A stretch of 64,000 nt of DNA from Verrucomicrobium sp. GAS474 (lineage in GTDB: Bacteria; Verrucomicrobiota; Verrucomicrobiia; Methylacidiphilales; GAS474): assembly GCF_900105685.1 (NCBI RefSeq), contig NZ_LT629781.1:124001-188000 (forward strand). The letters run 5' to 3'. Position 1 is the stretch's first letter. Each line of letters opens with the position of its first letter. Both the position numbers and the translations under genes were made by a program. The notes beneath the pieces were generated by a model, which was given only the letters and a program-made list of their open reading frames with translations, was not told the origin of the DNA and ran no database searches. Below, piece by piece: positions 1-11,272 of this stretch.

Positions 1-964
1 CGCGATGGTCGAAGCGCCAGCCGGTGACCCCCTCCTCGATGAAATCGCCGAAGCAATCGAGGTGGGAGACCAGGGCGGGACAGCCCTGGGCCATCGCCTC
101 GAGCGGGGCGAGGCCGAAGGTCTCCCCCTGCTCGGCGAGGGAGGGATAGACAAAGAGGGAGGCGTGGCGAAAGGCGGCGGCGAGCGCGGCCCGCTCGAAG
201 ACCGGCCCGACCCACTCGACGCCCTCGACGCCCTTTTCCCGAAGCACATGGGCGTAGTCCTCCCCTCCCCCGCCCTGCCCGGTCTTCCACGGGCCGACGA
301 TGCGGAGCCGCCAGCCCTGGCGGTCGAGGGCCGCGCGGCGCCAGCCGTCGAGGAGGAGGCCGATTCCCTTCTCGGGATGGATCCGCCCGACGTAGAGGAC
401 GACTTTCTCCCGGGCGGGCACCGGGGACGCGGCGTCCCCGGCGAAGCTCTCCTCGTCGAGCGGGTAGGGAATGACCGAGACGAGCCGCTCCCGTCCCGGT
501 TCCTGGTCGCGGATCGCCTGCCCGATCGGCGCGGAGACGGTCTGCCACCGGGCGGCGTGGCGGTAGAGCCGGAGCTGTCCCTTCGGATAGCGGCCGACAT
601 GGACGTAGAGCGCCCCCCGCTTCCGCCAGCGGACGAGGAAGGGGAGCCAAAAGGTGTTCGTCACCAGGATATCGGCCTCGGGAAGGTGGCGGAGGAGGCG
701 GAGGGAATAGAGCAGGTCGAGGGCCTTCAGCAGGAAGAGGGAGCGCGGGGTGGCGAAGCCGGGAACGCGGCGGTGGCGGACGCCGCCGATCGATTCCTCC
801 ACGGGGAACCGGGCGTCGGCCTTGGAGAGATGGACGACCTCGTGGCCCGCCGCGGCAAAGGCCTTCCCGAGGCCGAACCACGCCCGCTCCACCGCCCCGC
901 CCTCGACCGGGGGAACGGGGAAGAAGGCCCCCTGGGCGATGGTGATCCTCATCTTCGCTTTCAT
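1..964 (-). CDS. GT4-type glycosyltransferase, 3' end outside window
   Basis: A GT-B fold, family 4 glycosyltransferase read from 964 downwards and still open at the window edge (about 321 residues seen). The N-terminus (ITIAQGAFFPVPPVEGGAVE) is the usual acceptor-side glycine loop of this family. GRIHPEKGIG is the start of the nucleotide-sugar domain, and the E-x7-E type donor motif is EQGETFGLAPLEAMAQGCP near residue 285. The start ATG at 962-964 overlaps the stop of the upstream gene as ATGA; a second Met five codons in (950-952) is also possible. It belongs to the polysaccharide operon and probably transfers one sugar to the growing repeat unit on the cytoplasmic face of the membrane. Sugar and linkage cannot be told. 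Confidence 0.85.
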   Translation of the reverse strand, partial: MKAKMRITIAQGAFFPVPPVEGGAVERAWFGLGKAFAAAGHEVVHLSKADARFPVEESIGGVRHRRVPGFATPRSLFLLKALDLLYSLRLLRHLPEADILVTNTFWLPFLVRWRKRGALYVHVGRYPKGQLRLYRHAARWQTVSAPIGQAIRDQEPGRERLVSVIPYPLDEESFAGDAASPVPAREKVVLYVGRIHPEKGIGLLLDGWRRAALDRQGWRLRIVGPWKTGQGGGGEDYAHVLREKGVEGVEWVGPVFERAALAAAFRHASLFVYPSLAEQGETFGLAPLEAMAQGCPALVSHLDCFGDFIEEGVTGWRFDHR

Positions 965-2193
965 TGCTCCGCGACCGTTCCCACGCCGAGGCGACGGAGG
1001 GCTTCGAGGAAGAGCGGGGCGTTCCGCTCCAGGTTGAAGCGGGCCTCGAAGCAGGCGCGCGCCCGCTCGCGGAACGCGGCGTCGGTCCCGCCCGCCGTCC
1101 GCCAGCGGGAGAGGAGGCGGAAGGCCCCCTTCGCCGTGTCGGGCTCGGCGAAGCCGGCGTGGTCGGCGACGATCTCGCGGTCGATGTTCACCCGGTTCGA
1201 GATCAGGGCGGGGACGCCCGCCGCCAGCGCCTCGACGACGGCGATGCCGAAGTTCTCCTGGTGCGAGGGCAGGAAAAAGGCGTCGGCGAGGGCGAGGGCT
1301 CCCTGCTTCTCCGCGCCGTAGAGGGGCCCGGACAGGGTGACGCGGCGGCGGACCGCCTCGGGCAGGTCGGCGAGGTGGGCGGCGATCCGCGTCCGTTCCC
1401 CGCCCTCGTCGGGACCGGCGAGGAGGAGGTGGATCGGCCGCCCGCCGACGTCGCCCATCCCCTCCCCGATCATCCGCTCCAGCGCGGAGAGGGCGAGATC
1501 CCACCCCTTCTTCCGATGGAGCCGGGCGAGGAAGAGGAGGAGGGCCTTTCCCTCCAGCTCGGGGAACCGGGCGGCCAGGCGGCGGGCTCCCGCCTCCGGG
1601 TCGGCCTCGGTATCGATATCGGTATGGGCGGCGGCGGACGCGGGAGGCCGGATGCCGTAGGGGACGATCCGGGCGCGGCTCTGGAGGTCCCACGGATGGA
1701 AGGTCTCCCGGGCGAGGGCGAGCTCGGTCGCCGCCGTGAAGAGGACGGCGCGGGCGCGGAGGAGGGCGCGATGCTCGAAGGCGGTCCAGTAGAGCTGCTT
1801 CTTCCAATGCTTCAGCGGATAGGCCTTGCGGAACCACGGGTCGAGCATCCCGTGGGGAAAGACGAAGAAGGGGACGCCCGCCCGGTCGGCGGCGGCGGCG
1901 ACGGTCGAGGCCGATTGCCAGAGGCCGTGGACGATGACGCAGTCGAAGCGGCCGATCTCGCTCCGGAGCCAGCGGGCCAGGGCGGGGCGGAAGGGGCCGA
2001 GGCGGAACCCGCCGCCGAGGCGGACCGTCTCCTCCCCGATGAGAGGGAAGGCGGCGTCCGGGGCGTCGAAGCAAAGCACCGTCGTCCGGCACCCGGCGCG
2101 CGTGAGATAGGGGGTGATCTGCCGCACGCCCTCCGCGGGGCCGCCCGTGGCGGGGTCGACCGATTCGATGACGCGGAGGATCTTCATCGCCAA
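961..2193 (-). CDS. GT4-type glycosyltransferase
   Basis: 410-residue GT-B glycosyltransferase. The N-terminal ESVDPATGGPAEGVRQ loop, the central ARLHRKKGWDLAL segment and the C-terminal PSHQENFGIAVVEALAAGVP (E-x7-E donor site) are all in the expected order. There is no membrane segment or signal peptide, so it acts in the cytoplasm. The alternative ATG at codon 3 (MKILRVIES) may be the true start. It follows the AsnB-type gene after 12 bases and overlaps the next glycosyltransferase by 4 bases. It resembles the colanic-acid WcaI/WcaC class, but the donor sugar is not predictable. Confidence 0.88.
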   Translation of the reverse strand: MAMKILRVIESVDPATGGPAEGVRQITPYLTRAGCRTTVLCFDAPDAAFPLIGEETVRLGGGFRLGPFRPALARWLRSEIGRFDCVIVHGLWQSASTVAAAADRAGVPFFVFPHGMLDPWFRKAYPLKHWKKQLYWTAFEHRALLRARAVLFTAATELALARETFHPWDLQSRARIVPYGIRPPASAAAHTDIDTEADPEAGARRLAARFPELEGKALLLFLARLHRKKGWDLALSALERMIGEGMGDVGGRPIHLLLAGPDEGGERTRIAAHLADLPEAVRRRVTLSGPLYGAEKQGALALADAFFLPSHQENFGIAVVEALAAGVPALISNRVNIDREIVADHAGFAEPDTAKGAFRLLSRWRTAGGTDAAFRERARACFEARFNLERNAPLFLEALRRLGVGTVAEQ

Positions 2194-2205
2194 GGGTCGG
2201 AAAAA

Positions 2206-4073
<1,868 letters not shown>

Positions 4074-4074
<1 letters not shown>

Positions 4075-5315
4075 CAGGCCCTCTCCTCCGCCAAGGCCGA
4101 TGCCGAGCCGGCCTCCGATGCGGCCGGGGGGCGGGGATGGGCCTGCCATCCGTGGAGCAGCCGCCGGCACAGCTCGAAATAAAGTTCGACCGATCCGGTC
4201 CCGTCGAGGGAGTGCCGGAAATAATCGAGCCCGGCGGCGATCCGCTGCCGCCGCGCCTCGGGCGGCTCGTCGAGGAGGACCTCGAGCAGGCCCGCCATCT
4301 CGACGAAATCGTCGGGATTGCCGAGCAGGGCGTTCCCGCCGGTCACGGTGCTCATCGGCGGGCGATTCGAGGTGACGATGGGACAGCCGCAGGCGAGGGC
4401 CTCGGTCAGCGGAACGCCGAAGCCCTCTTCCAGCGAGGGGAAGAGAAGGGCCTCGGCCCCGGTGTAGAGGGCGGAGAGGATCTCGTCGGGGAAATCGGTC
4501 ACGTAGATGATCCGCTCGGGACGATCCTTGCCGCCTGGACCGAAGACGTCCCGGTTCCGCTGCAAAGCCTCGTTCATCCCCGCGTCGGGAACCTTCCCCG
4601 CGAGGACCAGCGGGGGCGCGTCGGGGCGGCGACGGAGGAGGGCGGCGTAGATGTCGATGACGCCGGGGCGGTTCTTGTACCAGGCGTTGCCGCCGATGTG
4701 GAGGAGGTAGCGTTCGGGCAGCCCGTACCGCTCCCGGACCGACCGGCAGTCCTCCGCCGAGGCGGGCGCGCATTCGTGGATCCACCCCCCGTAGATGACC
4801 GAGATCTGGTCCCAGCCGAGGAGGGAAAGGGTCCGGAGGGAGGAGGCCGTCCGCTGGGAAACGCAGACGACGTGATCGGCCCGGTTCAACCCGGCGAGGA
4901 TCGCCCGTTGGAGGATCCGCCCGCTCCACTGCGTCGGACGGAGGGGGTAGTCGCCCATCGCCGCCGTGATGGCGAGGACGTCGTGGCAGGTCACCAGGGA
5001 GGGGACCTGGTGGGTGAAGAGGAGGTAGATCGCGTTGGAATGGTCGCAGATGTGGAGGACCACCTCCTTCCCCTCCCGCTTCAGCGCGTCGAGGCGGGCG
5101 CGGAGGCGCCAGGGGAAGATCATGTACTTGTCGACATACCCGAGCCACTTTCCGAAGCGGCTCTCGGCCCACGATCCCCGGCGGAAGAGGGGGCCGGGCG
5201 TCATCTCGACGACCTCGATCCGGTGCCGCGCATATCCCGCCTTCAACGCCAGCCCGAACCGCCGCATGCTCTCCTGCTGGTCCGGCGCATAGTTCCCGAC
5301 GAGGACGATCGTCAT
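4074..5315 (-). CDS. GT4-type glycosyltransferase
   Basis: 413-residue GT-B glycosyltransferase starting MTIVLVGNYAPDQQESMRRF. The open frame runs further upstream, but this ATG sits exactly on the stop of the preceding FkbM gene (ATGA), which decides the start. Visible motifs: HVVCVSQRTA in the acceptor half, HIGGNAWYKNRPGVIDIY at the domain junction, and EEGFGVPLTEALACGCP as the E-x7-E donor motif near residue 290. It is cytoplasmic and part of the tight polysaccharide operon. The sugar specificity is unknown. Confidence 0.88.
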
Positions 5316-6127
5316 CGCGGTGCTCCGCCTTCTTTCCCGTTTCGGGAAGCCCAGATCACCCCGCATCCCCCGGCGGTGGCGATCTGCCTCTCGATGCGGA
5401 GCCCCCCGGCGGCCAGCAGGGCGGGGAGCGCCGCCGGATCGCACTCGACCCCCGCGATCGAGCGCGGATGGTATTCGAGCAGGAGCCGCCCGATCCGGGA
5501 GAGAGAGGCCCGGTCTTCGAGCATCGCCCATTCGGCCCCCTCGCAATCCATCTTCACCAGGTCGACGGTCCCGCCCGGCCCCGCCAGCCGGTCGAGGGCG
5601 CTCGCAAGGGAGGTCTGGGGAACGGTGACGCCGGTCCCGTTTTCGGACGTCGGCTCGACCGTCCCGGTCATCGAGTCGGAGGTGGGGAAAAAGGTGATTT
5701 CGCCGTCGCGCGCCCCGGCCGCCTCGGGGAAGACCGCCGCGCCGATCCCCGCCGCCTGTACCCGGAGGTGGAGGAGGAGCGCCGCGTTCGGCTCGTAGAC
5801 GTGGATGAGGGCGGAGGGAAAGCGGCGGCGGGCCGCGACCGAAAAGAGGCCGACGTTGCCGCCGATGTCGAGGATCGTTCGCACCGGGGTCCCGGTCCCC
5901 TCGGGGATCGCAGTCAGGCCGTACTCGTCGTCGAGCAGGAGGGCGACGAAGGCGGTGACGACCTCGGGGCCGGGAGGGAAGGAGAGCGGCATCGCCTTGC
6001 CGCCGGCGTCGATCACCAGACGATCCGGCAGGGAGAAATCGCGGACGCGGGCGAAGGGGACGCCCCAGCGCCGGGCCTCGCGGCGGCGGCGGAGCAGGCG
6101 GACGAGGTGGCGCAACTTCCCGATCAT
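5312..6127 (-). CDS. FkbM family SAM-dependent methyltransferase
   Basis: 271 residues. The SAM-binding motif ILDIGGNVGLFSVAA lies near residue 92, followed by HVYEPNAALL (acidic end of strand 2) and the FkbM signature VDLVKMDCEGAEWAML near residue 198. FkbM enzymes O-methylate sugars or other hydroxyls, so in this locus methylation of a glycan residue is the likely role. The start chosen is the ATG at 6125-6127, eight bases after the polymerase gene ends; the longer open frame is only a shadow. This is one of two FkbM genes in the locus (see 9255-10202); they are not closely alike. Confidence 0.85.
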   Translation of the reverse strand: MIGKLRHLVRLLRRRREARRWGVPFARVRDFSLPDRLVIDAGGKAMPLSFPPGPEVVTAFVALLLDDEYGLTAIPEGTGTPVRTILDIGGNVGLFSVAARRRFPSALIHVYEPNAALLLHLRVQAAGIGAAVFPEAAGARDGEITFFPTSDSMTGTVEPTSENGTGVTVPQTSLASALDRLAGPGGTVDLVKMDCEGAEWAMLEDRASLSRIGRLLLEYHPRSIAGVECDPAALPALLAAGGLRIERQIATAGGCGVIWASRNGKEGGAPR

Positions 6128-6135
6128 GGCCGCGA

Positions 6136-7569
6136 CTATGCCCCGGAAGCGGGGCCAGTACCAGAAATTTGAGAGTTCCCGTGCAACTGCTCCGCGTAGA
6201 GGGAACGGCCCCGGGGCCTCGGCCTCCCCGGGAGCCCCGTCGGCCGCGGCAGCCCGCCCTCGTCTCCCTCGGAGGAGTTCTCCACGGCCAGGCAGAGCCC
6301 GCCCGCGATCATGATGAAGCCCTGCCCCGTCGTGAGGCCGAGGGGGGTCATGAAGATGTTGATGAAGCAGGAGGAGAGGATCAGCCCGGCCAGCGCGCTT
6401 CCCCGGCTCAAGTCGAGGTGGGCCCGCCACAGCAGCCAGCAGGAGATGGAGACGCGGAGGACGAGGAAGGCGGAGCCGATGATCCAGCCCATTTCCCAGA
6501 GCGTCCGCAGCCATTCGTTCTCGATGATCATCGTCGAGTCGCCGGTGTAGAGCTGCGCGGCGTTCGTCGCGCGGCCGAGGCCGATGCCGAGCATGTCGAC
6601 GTCGAGGAAGTTCTGCCACGGCATGAGGATGTCCCCCATGAAGCGGCCGCCGATGGAGGTGGTGATCGCGCCGCCGTCCTGGAAGCGCGACTGGAGGCTG
6701 TCGAGGCCCGAGGCGAAGACCGGCAGGAGGCTCATCAGCGCCCCCGCGCAGATCATGAGCAGCCCGAGGCCCAGGAACTTCCGGAAATACTTCGGATAAA
6801 AGAGCCCCATCAGGACGAAGGCGAGGACCACGAGGATGACCGAGACGACGGCGTTGCGGCTGACGCTGATCACCGTCCCCATGAAGACCGAGAAGAGGCC
6901 GCTCCAGAGGAGCCACTTCGGGTAGAGGGTGCCGCGGATGTATCCGTAGATGATGAAGGCCGTCACGAGCGAAAGATAGGGGGGGACCCCGTTCGAGAAG
7001 GAGAACGTCCCCGAAGGCCGCGCATGGCCGAGCGCCCCGATCATCTGGCCGCCCATCTGGCCGCCCGATCCGTTGTTCCAGCTCGAGATCGGGGGCGCGA
7101 GGAATTGCATGACCATCAGGGCCGACATCGGGATCACGGTGTAGAGGAAGAAGTGGCCGATCGCCTCGACGTCCCGGCGGTTCATCACCCCGCCGATCAG
7201 GAAGATGAGGGGAAAGTGGAGGAAGTAGGAACGCGCCCCGTAAAGGATGACAATCAGGTTGACCCCCGACTGCATCAGGCTGAACAGGAACCCGAGCAGC
7301 GAGAGGGCGCCGAGGCCGACGATGAAGCCGTTCAGGGGAAAGACGCCCCGCCCCACCGCCAGGGCATAGATGCCGATCAGCACCGGCTCCCGGACGAAGA
7401 GGAGGTAGGTCGAGATGCCGCTGGGGACGACCCACTTCCGCAGCGCCCCCTCGATGATCCACAGGACGATATAGACCCAGATCAGGAACCGCACCCCCTT
7501 GGTCTTTTCCCGGAAGTCGTCACCGAGAATAGCTCCGCCCGAAGCCGGGGAAACACCGCTGCCAATCAT
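6136..7569 (-). CDS. O-antigen polymerase/ligase family membrane protein (Wzy/WaaL-like)
   Basis: 477-residue polytopic membrane protein with about ten hydrophobic segments, for example VRFLIWVYIVLWIIEGALRK, LLFVREPVLIGIYALAVG and VSVILVVLAFVLMGLFY. A large loop precedes the last helices (near residues 270-340), the layout of Wzy polymerases and O-antigen ligases. The conserved region around residues 175-260 has short basic/aromatic segments such as VISVSRNAVVS. It would join repeat units, or ligate the finished chain, on the periplasmic side. The C-terminal about 55 residues are Pro/Arg/Gly-rich and hydrophilic. It is the first gene of the minus-strand run after the divergent GT39-like gene. 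Polymerase and ligase cannot be separated by sequence reading. Confidence 0.75.
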   Translation of the reverse strand: MIGSGVSPASGGAILGDDFREKTKGVRFLIWVYIVLWIIEGALRKWVVPSGISTYLLFVREPVLIGIYALAVGRGVFPLNGFIVGLGALSLLGFLFSLMQSGVNLIVILYGARSYFLHFPLIFLIGGVMNRRDVEAIGHFFLYTVIPMSALMVMQFLAPPISSWNNGSGGQMGGQMIGALGHARPSGTFSFSNGVPPYLSLVTAFIIYGYIRGTLYPKWLLWSGLFSVFMGTVISVSRNAVVSVILVVLAFVLMGLFYPKYFRKFLGLGLLMICAGALMSLLPVFASGLDSLQSRFQDGGAITTSIGGRFMGDILMPWQNFLDVDMLGIGLGRATNAAQLYTGDSTMIIENEWLRTLWEMGWIIGSAFLVLRVSISCWLLWRAHLDLSRGSALAGLILSSCFINIFMTPLGLTTGQGFIMIAGGLCLAVENSSEGDEGGLPRPTGLPGRPRPRGRSLYAEQLHGNSQISGTGPASGA

Positions 7570-7679
7570 GAAATAAAGGCTAGCGAACCGGAGGGGGCGC
7601 GTCTAATCATTCCACACTGCCTTTGGAGCCCGTTCTGAAGCGATCCAAGCCAAGCGACCTTCGTTCCCATCGCCCGACC

Positions 7680-9239
7680 ATGAGCGCCTCCCCTGCCCTG
7701 CCGACCGAGAGGAAAAGGCCGTGGCTTCTCCCCGCCTTCCTGCTGGCGGGATGGATCGCCCTCGCCCTGTCGGGGTTCCCCGCGCCGACGATCGACGATC
7801 TCTTCTACGCCGGACCGGCCGTCCACCTCGCCGCCGGGGAGGGCCTCGTCAATCCCTGGCTCGGGGTCCTCGATCCGGTCGGCCACCGCTTCCTCGTCTA
7901 CCCTCCCCTCTACTTCCCCCTCCTGGCCGGATGGCTGAAGGGCTTCGGCGTCGGCACCCTCTCCCTCCTCGCCTTCCAGGCCTGCGCCGCCTTCCTCGCC
8001 GCGATCGTCGGCCTGGCGTTCCTGCGGCGGATCGAAGGCCGGCCTCCCCTCCTCTGGCCCTGCCTCGCCGGGAACCTCCTCCTCGCGACCCTCGTCGCCC
8101 TCTCCGGCCTCCGGCCCGATGTCTGCGCCCTCGCCCTCTTCGCCCTCGGGGCGTGGATCGAGACCGAGGCGGCGCTTCCCTTCCCGCGCTTCCGGATCCC
8201 GCTCCGTTTCCTCGGGCCGCTCCTCCTCGTCGCCTCGGTCCAGACCCTGCCATTCCTCGTCGTCTGGGCCTCCCTCTTCTTCCTCTGGCGCTTCCTGACG
8301 ACCCCGGACGGCGGGCGAGGCGACCTGATCGCCCGCTTCGGCCTCGCCTTCACGCTCAACGTCTTTCTCTTCCTGTGGGCCATCGGCTTCCGCCTCCCCG
8401 CCTTCCTCCACGACCTCGCCGTCTGCCAGGCGAACCACTCCTTCGCCAACCGCGCCTTCTACGCCGACACGTGGCACTCCCCCGCCTACCTCCTCCGCAC
8501 CCTCCTCCTTCCCCTCTGCTTCCTCGGCTCGGGTGCCGTGGTGCTGGGGGGGAAATGGCGTCGCGCGGTGGCGAAGAAAGAACGCCGCGCCCTCGCGCGG
8601 ACGGCCTCCCTGCTGGTCCTGCTCGTCGTCCTTTCCCTCGTCTTCCTGACGCGGTCAGTCTCGTCGGTCCGCTTCCTCGGCCTGCAATGCGCGGCGGGAA
8701 CGGTCCTCTTCGCGTGGATCGCGGCGCTCGGCCTGCGGGAGGGGAAAGCGATCCCGGCACGGTGGATTCCCCCGGCCCTGGCGGTCGTCGCCGTCCTTTT
8801 CTTCGTGGTCTCCTATGGCCGGGGCCTCGTCGAATGGGCCTCCGTCGCGCGGCCCGATGCCGGGGAGATCGCCCGCCTCAGGACGGAGGCCGACGCCCGG
8901 CTCGCCCAAGCCCCGGGCGCCCCCTTCCTCGTCGACCCGGTGAGCGCCCGCGTGATCTTCGACTTCCGGCTTCCCTCCGGCGCGCGGGATGCCACGTGGG
9001 AAATCGTCTGGACCCATCCGCCGCTCGCGCCGGGGCCGGAATCGGAGAGAATCGCTCCCGCCTTCGCCCTCTTCTCGCCGCAAAAGACTCTCTATGCCGG
9101 GTTCCCGGACGGCGATCGGCGCTATGCCCCCCACTTGGCCGTCCCGATCCAGCTCTTCGGCCGCGAGATTCCGAGGACGGCGGCGAATCGGAACGCGATC
9201 TTTTTTGTCCCGACGAAGCCGGACGGATCGGTCTGGTAG
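7680..9239 (+). CDS. GT39-like (PMT/ArnT-type) polytopic membrane glycosyltransferase
   Basis: 519 residues from the first ATG (MSASPALPTERKRPW); an in-frame TTG at 7623 could add 19 residues. The first membrane helix (LLPAFLLAGWIALALSGFPA) is followed by a periplasmic loop carrying PTIDDLFYAGPAVHLAAGEG, the acidic pair expected at the catalytic loop of lipid-linked-sugar GT-C enzymes. About ten further hydrophobic helices run to residue 410, and a soluble C-terminal domain follows. Such proteins use polyprenyl-phosphate sugars on the outer face of the inner membrane. It is on the opposite strand to its neighbours. Its stop lies 15 bases from that of the convergent FkbM gene. Specificity unknown. 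Confidence 0.72.
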   Translation: MSASPALPTERKRPWLLPAFLLAGWIALALSGFPAPTIDDLFYAGPAVHLAAGEGLVNPWLGVLDPVGHRFLVYPPLYFPLLAGWLKGFGVGTLSLLAFQACAAFLAAIVGLAFLRRIEGRPPLLWPCLAGNLLLATLVALSGLRPDVCALALFALGAWIETEAALPFPRFRIPLRFLGPLLLVASVQTLPFLVVWASLFFLWRFLTTPDGGRGDLIARFGLAFTLNVFLFLWAIGFRLPAFLHDLAVCQANHSFANRAFYADTWHSPAYLLRTLLLPLCFLGSGAVVLGGKWRRAVAKKERRALARTASLLVLLVVLSLVFLTRSVSSVRFLGLQCAAGTVLFAWIAALGLREGKAIPARWIPPALAVVAVLFFVVSYGRGLVEWASVARPDAGEIARLRTEADARLAQAPGAPFLVDPVSARVIFDFRLPSGARDATWEIVWTHPPLAPGPESERIAPAFALFSPQKTLYAGFPDGDRRYAPHLAVPIQLFGREIPRTAANRNAIFFVPTKPDGSVW

Positions 9240-9254
9240 CTTAAGTTCGGCGGC

Positions 9255-10202
9255 CTAAAACTCGATGTCGTACACCGGCCATTCGGGACGGGGAACCGGA
9301 CGGAACGCCGGATCGAAGCCGAAGGCGTCCCGCAACCCCTCGTCCCCGGGAGCCAGGGCGACGATGTTCGGGACGACGAAGACCCCGTTGCCGATCGGAT
9401 AGAGGCGCCGGTCGAGGGCGTAGAAATGGCGGTAGCCGAATCCTTCCAGCACCTCGCGGAAGAGCTTCGGCGGATGGTTCCGCGCCTCGCATTCGACCAT
9501 GTTGAGCTCGAAGACGAGGGGCGGGCGGTGGAGGGAGAAGAGGGCGCTCGCCCCCCGGAAGACATCGATCTCGAAGCCCTCGACGTCGACCTTCATCGCA
9601 ACGACCTCGCGCCACCGCTCGGGGGAGATCTCCCCGTCGAGGCGGCGGAGCGGGACCGGGACGCCCTTCGTCCCGTCGCCGACGCGGGCGATGCACGAGT
9701 TCTCCTCCATCGCCTCGAGGAAGACCTCGCCCTCCGCCGCGCCGAGGGCGACGGGATGGACGGTGAGCCGCTCGGCCAGGCCGTTCCGGGCCGCGTTCCG
9801 CGAGAGCAGCCCGACCATCCGGGCCTGGGGCTCGAACGCCTCGCACCGGACGCCGCGCCGAGCGAGCCGGAGCGAATAGAGGCCGAGGTTGGCCCCCGCG
9901 TCGACGAAGCGGGGCGACACCGCCTTCGCCCGCGCGGCGCGGTCATAGAGGAAGGAAAGGAACCGCCAGAGATCGGCGTCGTTCTCGCCGAAGAGCGCCG
10001 TCGTCCGGCTCGGCACGTCGTTCCAGAACACCTCGAGGCGGAGTCCGTTCTCCAAGCCGATCTCGACCGCCTCGGGCCGGGGCGGGTCGAGGCGGTCGAG
10101 CGTGCGGAGGAGGAACGATTTCCCCCGTTCGGAGGGCCAGAACCGGGTCGCCGCGCAAAAACCGGCGGCCAGCGGGGAAAGTCGGGGCAGAGGGTGGGAC
10201 AT
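9255..10202 (-). CDS. FkbM family SAM-dependent methyltransferase
   Basis: 315 residues starting MSHPLPRLSPLAAGF. A TTG-initiated frame from 10256 is less likely because it would run into the upstream gene, which ends at 10231. The SAM site is RFVDAGANLGLYSLRLA near residue 100, then CEAFEPQARMVGLLSRNA, and the FkbM core motif VVAMKVDVEGFEIDVF near residue 200. FkbM methyltransferases O-methylate glycan or other hydroxyl groups. It is the second FkbM enzyme of the locus, implying at least two methylated positions or substrates (inference). It is convergent with the plus-strand GT39-like gene. Confidence 0.85.
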   Translation of the reverse strand: MSHPLPRLSPLAAGFCAATRFWPSERGKSFLLRTLDRLDPPRPEAVEIGLENGLRLEVFWNDVPSRTTALFGENDADLWRFLSFLYDRAARAKAVSPRFVDAGANLGLYSLRLARRGVRCEAFEPQARMVGLLSRNAARNGLAERLTVHPVALGAAEGEVFLEAMEENSCIARVGDGTKGVPVPLRRLDGEISPERWREVVAMKVDVEGFEIDVFRGASALFSLHRPPLVFELNMVECEARNHPPKLFREVLEGFGYRHFYALDRRLYPIGNGVFVVPNIVALAPGDEGLRDAFGFDPAFRPVPRPEWPVYDIEF

Positions 10203-10230
10203 AGGGAAAGAAGGGTCGTCCGACGCGATA

Positions 10231-11250
10231 TTACGCCAAACGGGCAAAAGACTCAATCCGGCGGCTTCGCTCCGCGTCGCCCCAGGTCAGGCAGGCCGGA
10301 TGGCCCTCGGCGCAGAGCGGGAAGAGGCCCCGCTCCCGATGCGGGCAGGGGCAGCAGGGGGCCGAGGAAGGGAAGACCGTTCCGGGAAAGGCGGGCGTGA
10401 CGACCGACTCCGGCCGGGTCAGCGTCAGGAGGAGCGCCAGGACGCCGTCGTCGCACCCGTATTGGAGGAGATGGGAGGGGAAGCTGTCGGTCGTCACCAC
10501 CCGGCGGCGGCCCCGGGCGAGGAAGAGGATCTCCTCGGGCCGCGCGAAGCGGACGACGCGGAGCCCCCGGGCCCCGAAGTCGGCCCCGCCCCGGTCGGCG
10601 GCATGGAAGGCGAAGTCGGCCTCCGGCAGATGGGCCGCCGCCCACGCGACCGGCATGTATTGGTGCCCCTTCCCCGAAGGAAAGACGAGGGTCCGTCCCG
10701 GCTCCCCCGGCGGAAGCGTCGCGGGAAGCTGCCGCAGCCTCTCCCGCACCCCGGAAAAATCGGCGACGATCTGGCGCAGGAGTTCCCCGGGCGGGATCGC
10801 GCGGAGCGCCGGGACCGCCGAGGTCTCGAGCCGCCCGAAGTAGCGCCCCGTGTCGTCCGCCGGGGCGATGGAAACCCGTCCCGCCGCGTCGAGGAGGGAG
10901 AAGGCCAGCCGGTTGATCGCCTCCTTCACCGGCCCCCGCCGGGAAAGGGAGGAGACGACGCGATGGAGCGGGGCCACGTAACGCCGTCCCCGGAGGACGC
11001 CGGGCAGGAGCTCGCGGAAGCCCCGGTTCACGTAGACCCAGGCGGCGGGGGGAGCCTCGCCCTCCATCTCGACGTAGTCGATCCGGCCTGCGAAGGCGAC
11101 CCGCGCGAGGGGGGTGATCTCCGGCGCGAAGGCCGCCTCGATCCGCAACTCGGGGAGGAGCGCCGCCGCCGCGTGGAGCCCGGCCAGCCGCATCCAGACA
11201 TCGCCGAAGCCGCCGTTCCGGGCGTCGAGCAGGAGGGTCTTTTTTTTCAT
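10231..11250 (-). CDS. GT9-like (heptosyltransferase-fold) protein, divergent
   Basis: 339 residues. The N-terminus MKKKTLLLDARNGGFGDVWMRLAG has the G-G-F-G-D pattern of family 9 transferases (usually GxxGD). A second half has FPSGKGHQYMPVAWAAAHLP and RRRVVTTDSFPSHLLQYGC, equivalent to the donor region where the classic D-S-G/T-x-H is here TDSFPSH. The C-terminus has a cysteine cluster, CCPCPHRERGLFPLCAEGHP followed by ACLTW, like the C-x-P-C ... GH-x-x-C segment of heptosyltransferases. The middle is poorly conserved, so function as a heptosyltransferase proper is uncertain; another sugar is just as likely. It sits 22 bases after the upstream GT4 gene. Confidence 0.6.
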   Translation of the reverse strand: MKKKTLLLDARNGGFGDVWMRLAGLHAAAALLPELRIEAAFAPEITPLARVAFAGRIDYVEMEGEAPPAAWVYVNRGFRELLPGVLRGRRYVAPLHRVVSSLSRRGPVKEAINRLAFSLLDAAGRVSIAPADDTGRYFGRLETSAVPALRAIPPGELLRQIVADFSGVRERLRQLPATLPPGEPGRTLVFPSGKGHQYMPVAWAAAHLPEADFAFHAADRGGADFGARGLRVVRFARPEEILFLARGRRRVVTTDSFPSHLLQYGCDDGVLALLLTLTRPESVVTPAFPGTVFPSSAPCCPCPHRERGLFPLCAEGHPACLTWGDAERSRRIESFARLA

Positions 11251-11272
11251 CGTTTTCCCATCGCCTCCGCCG

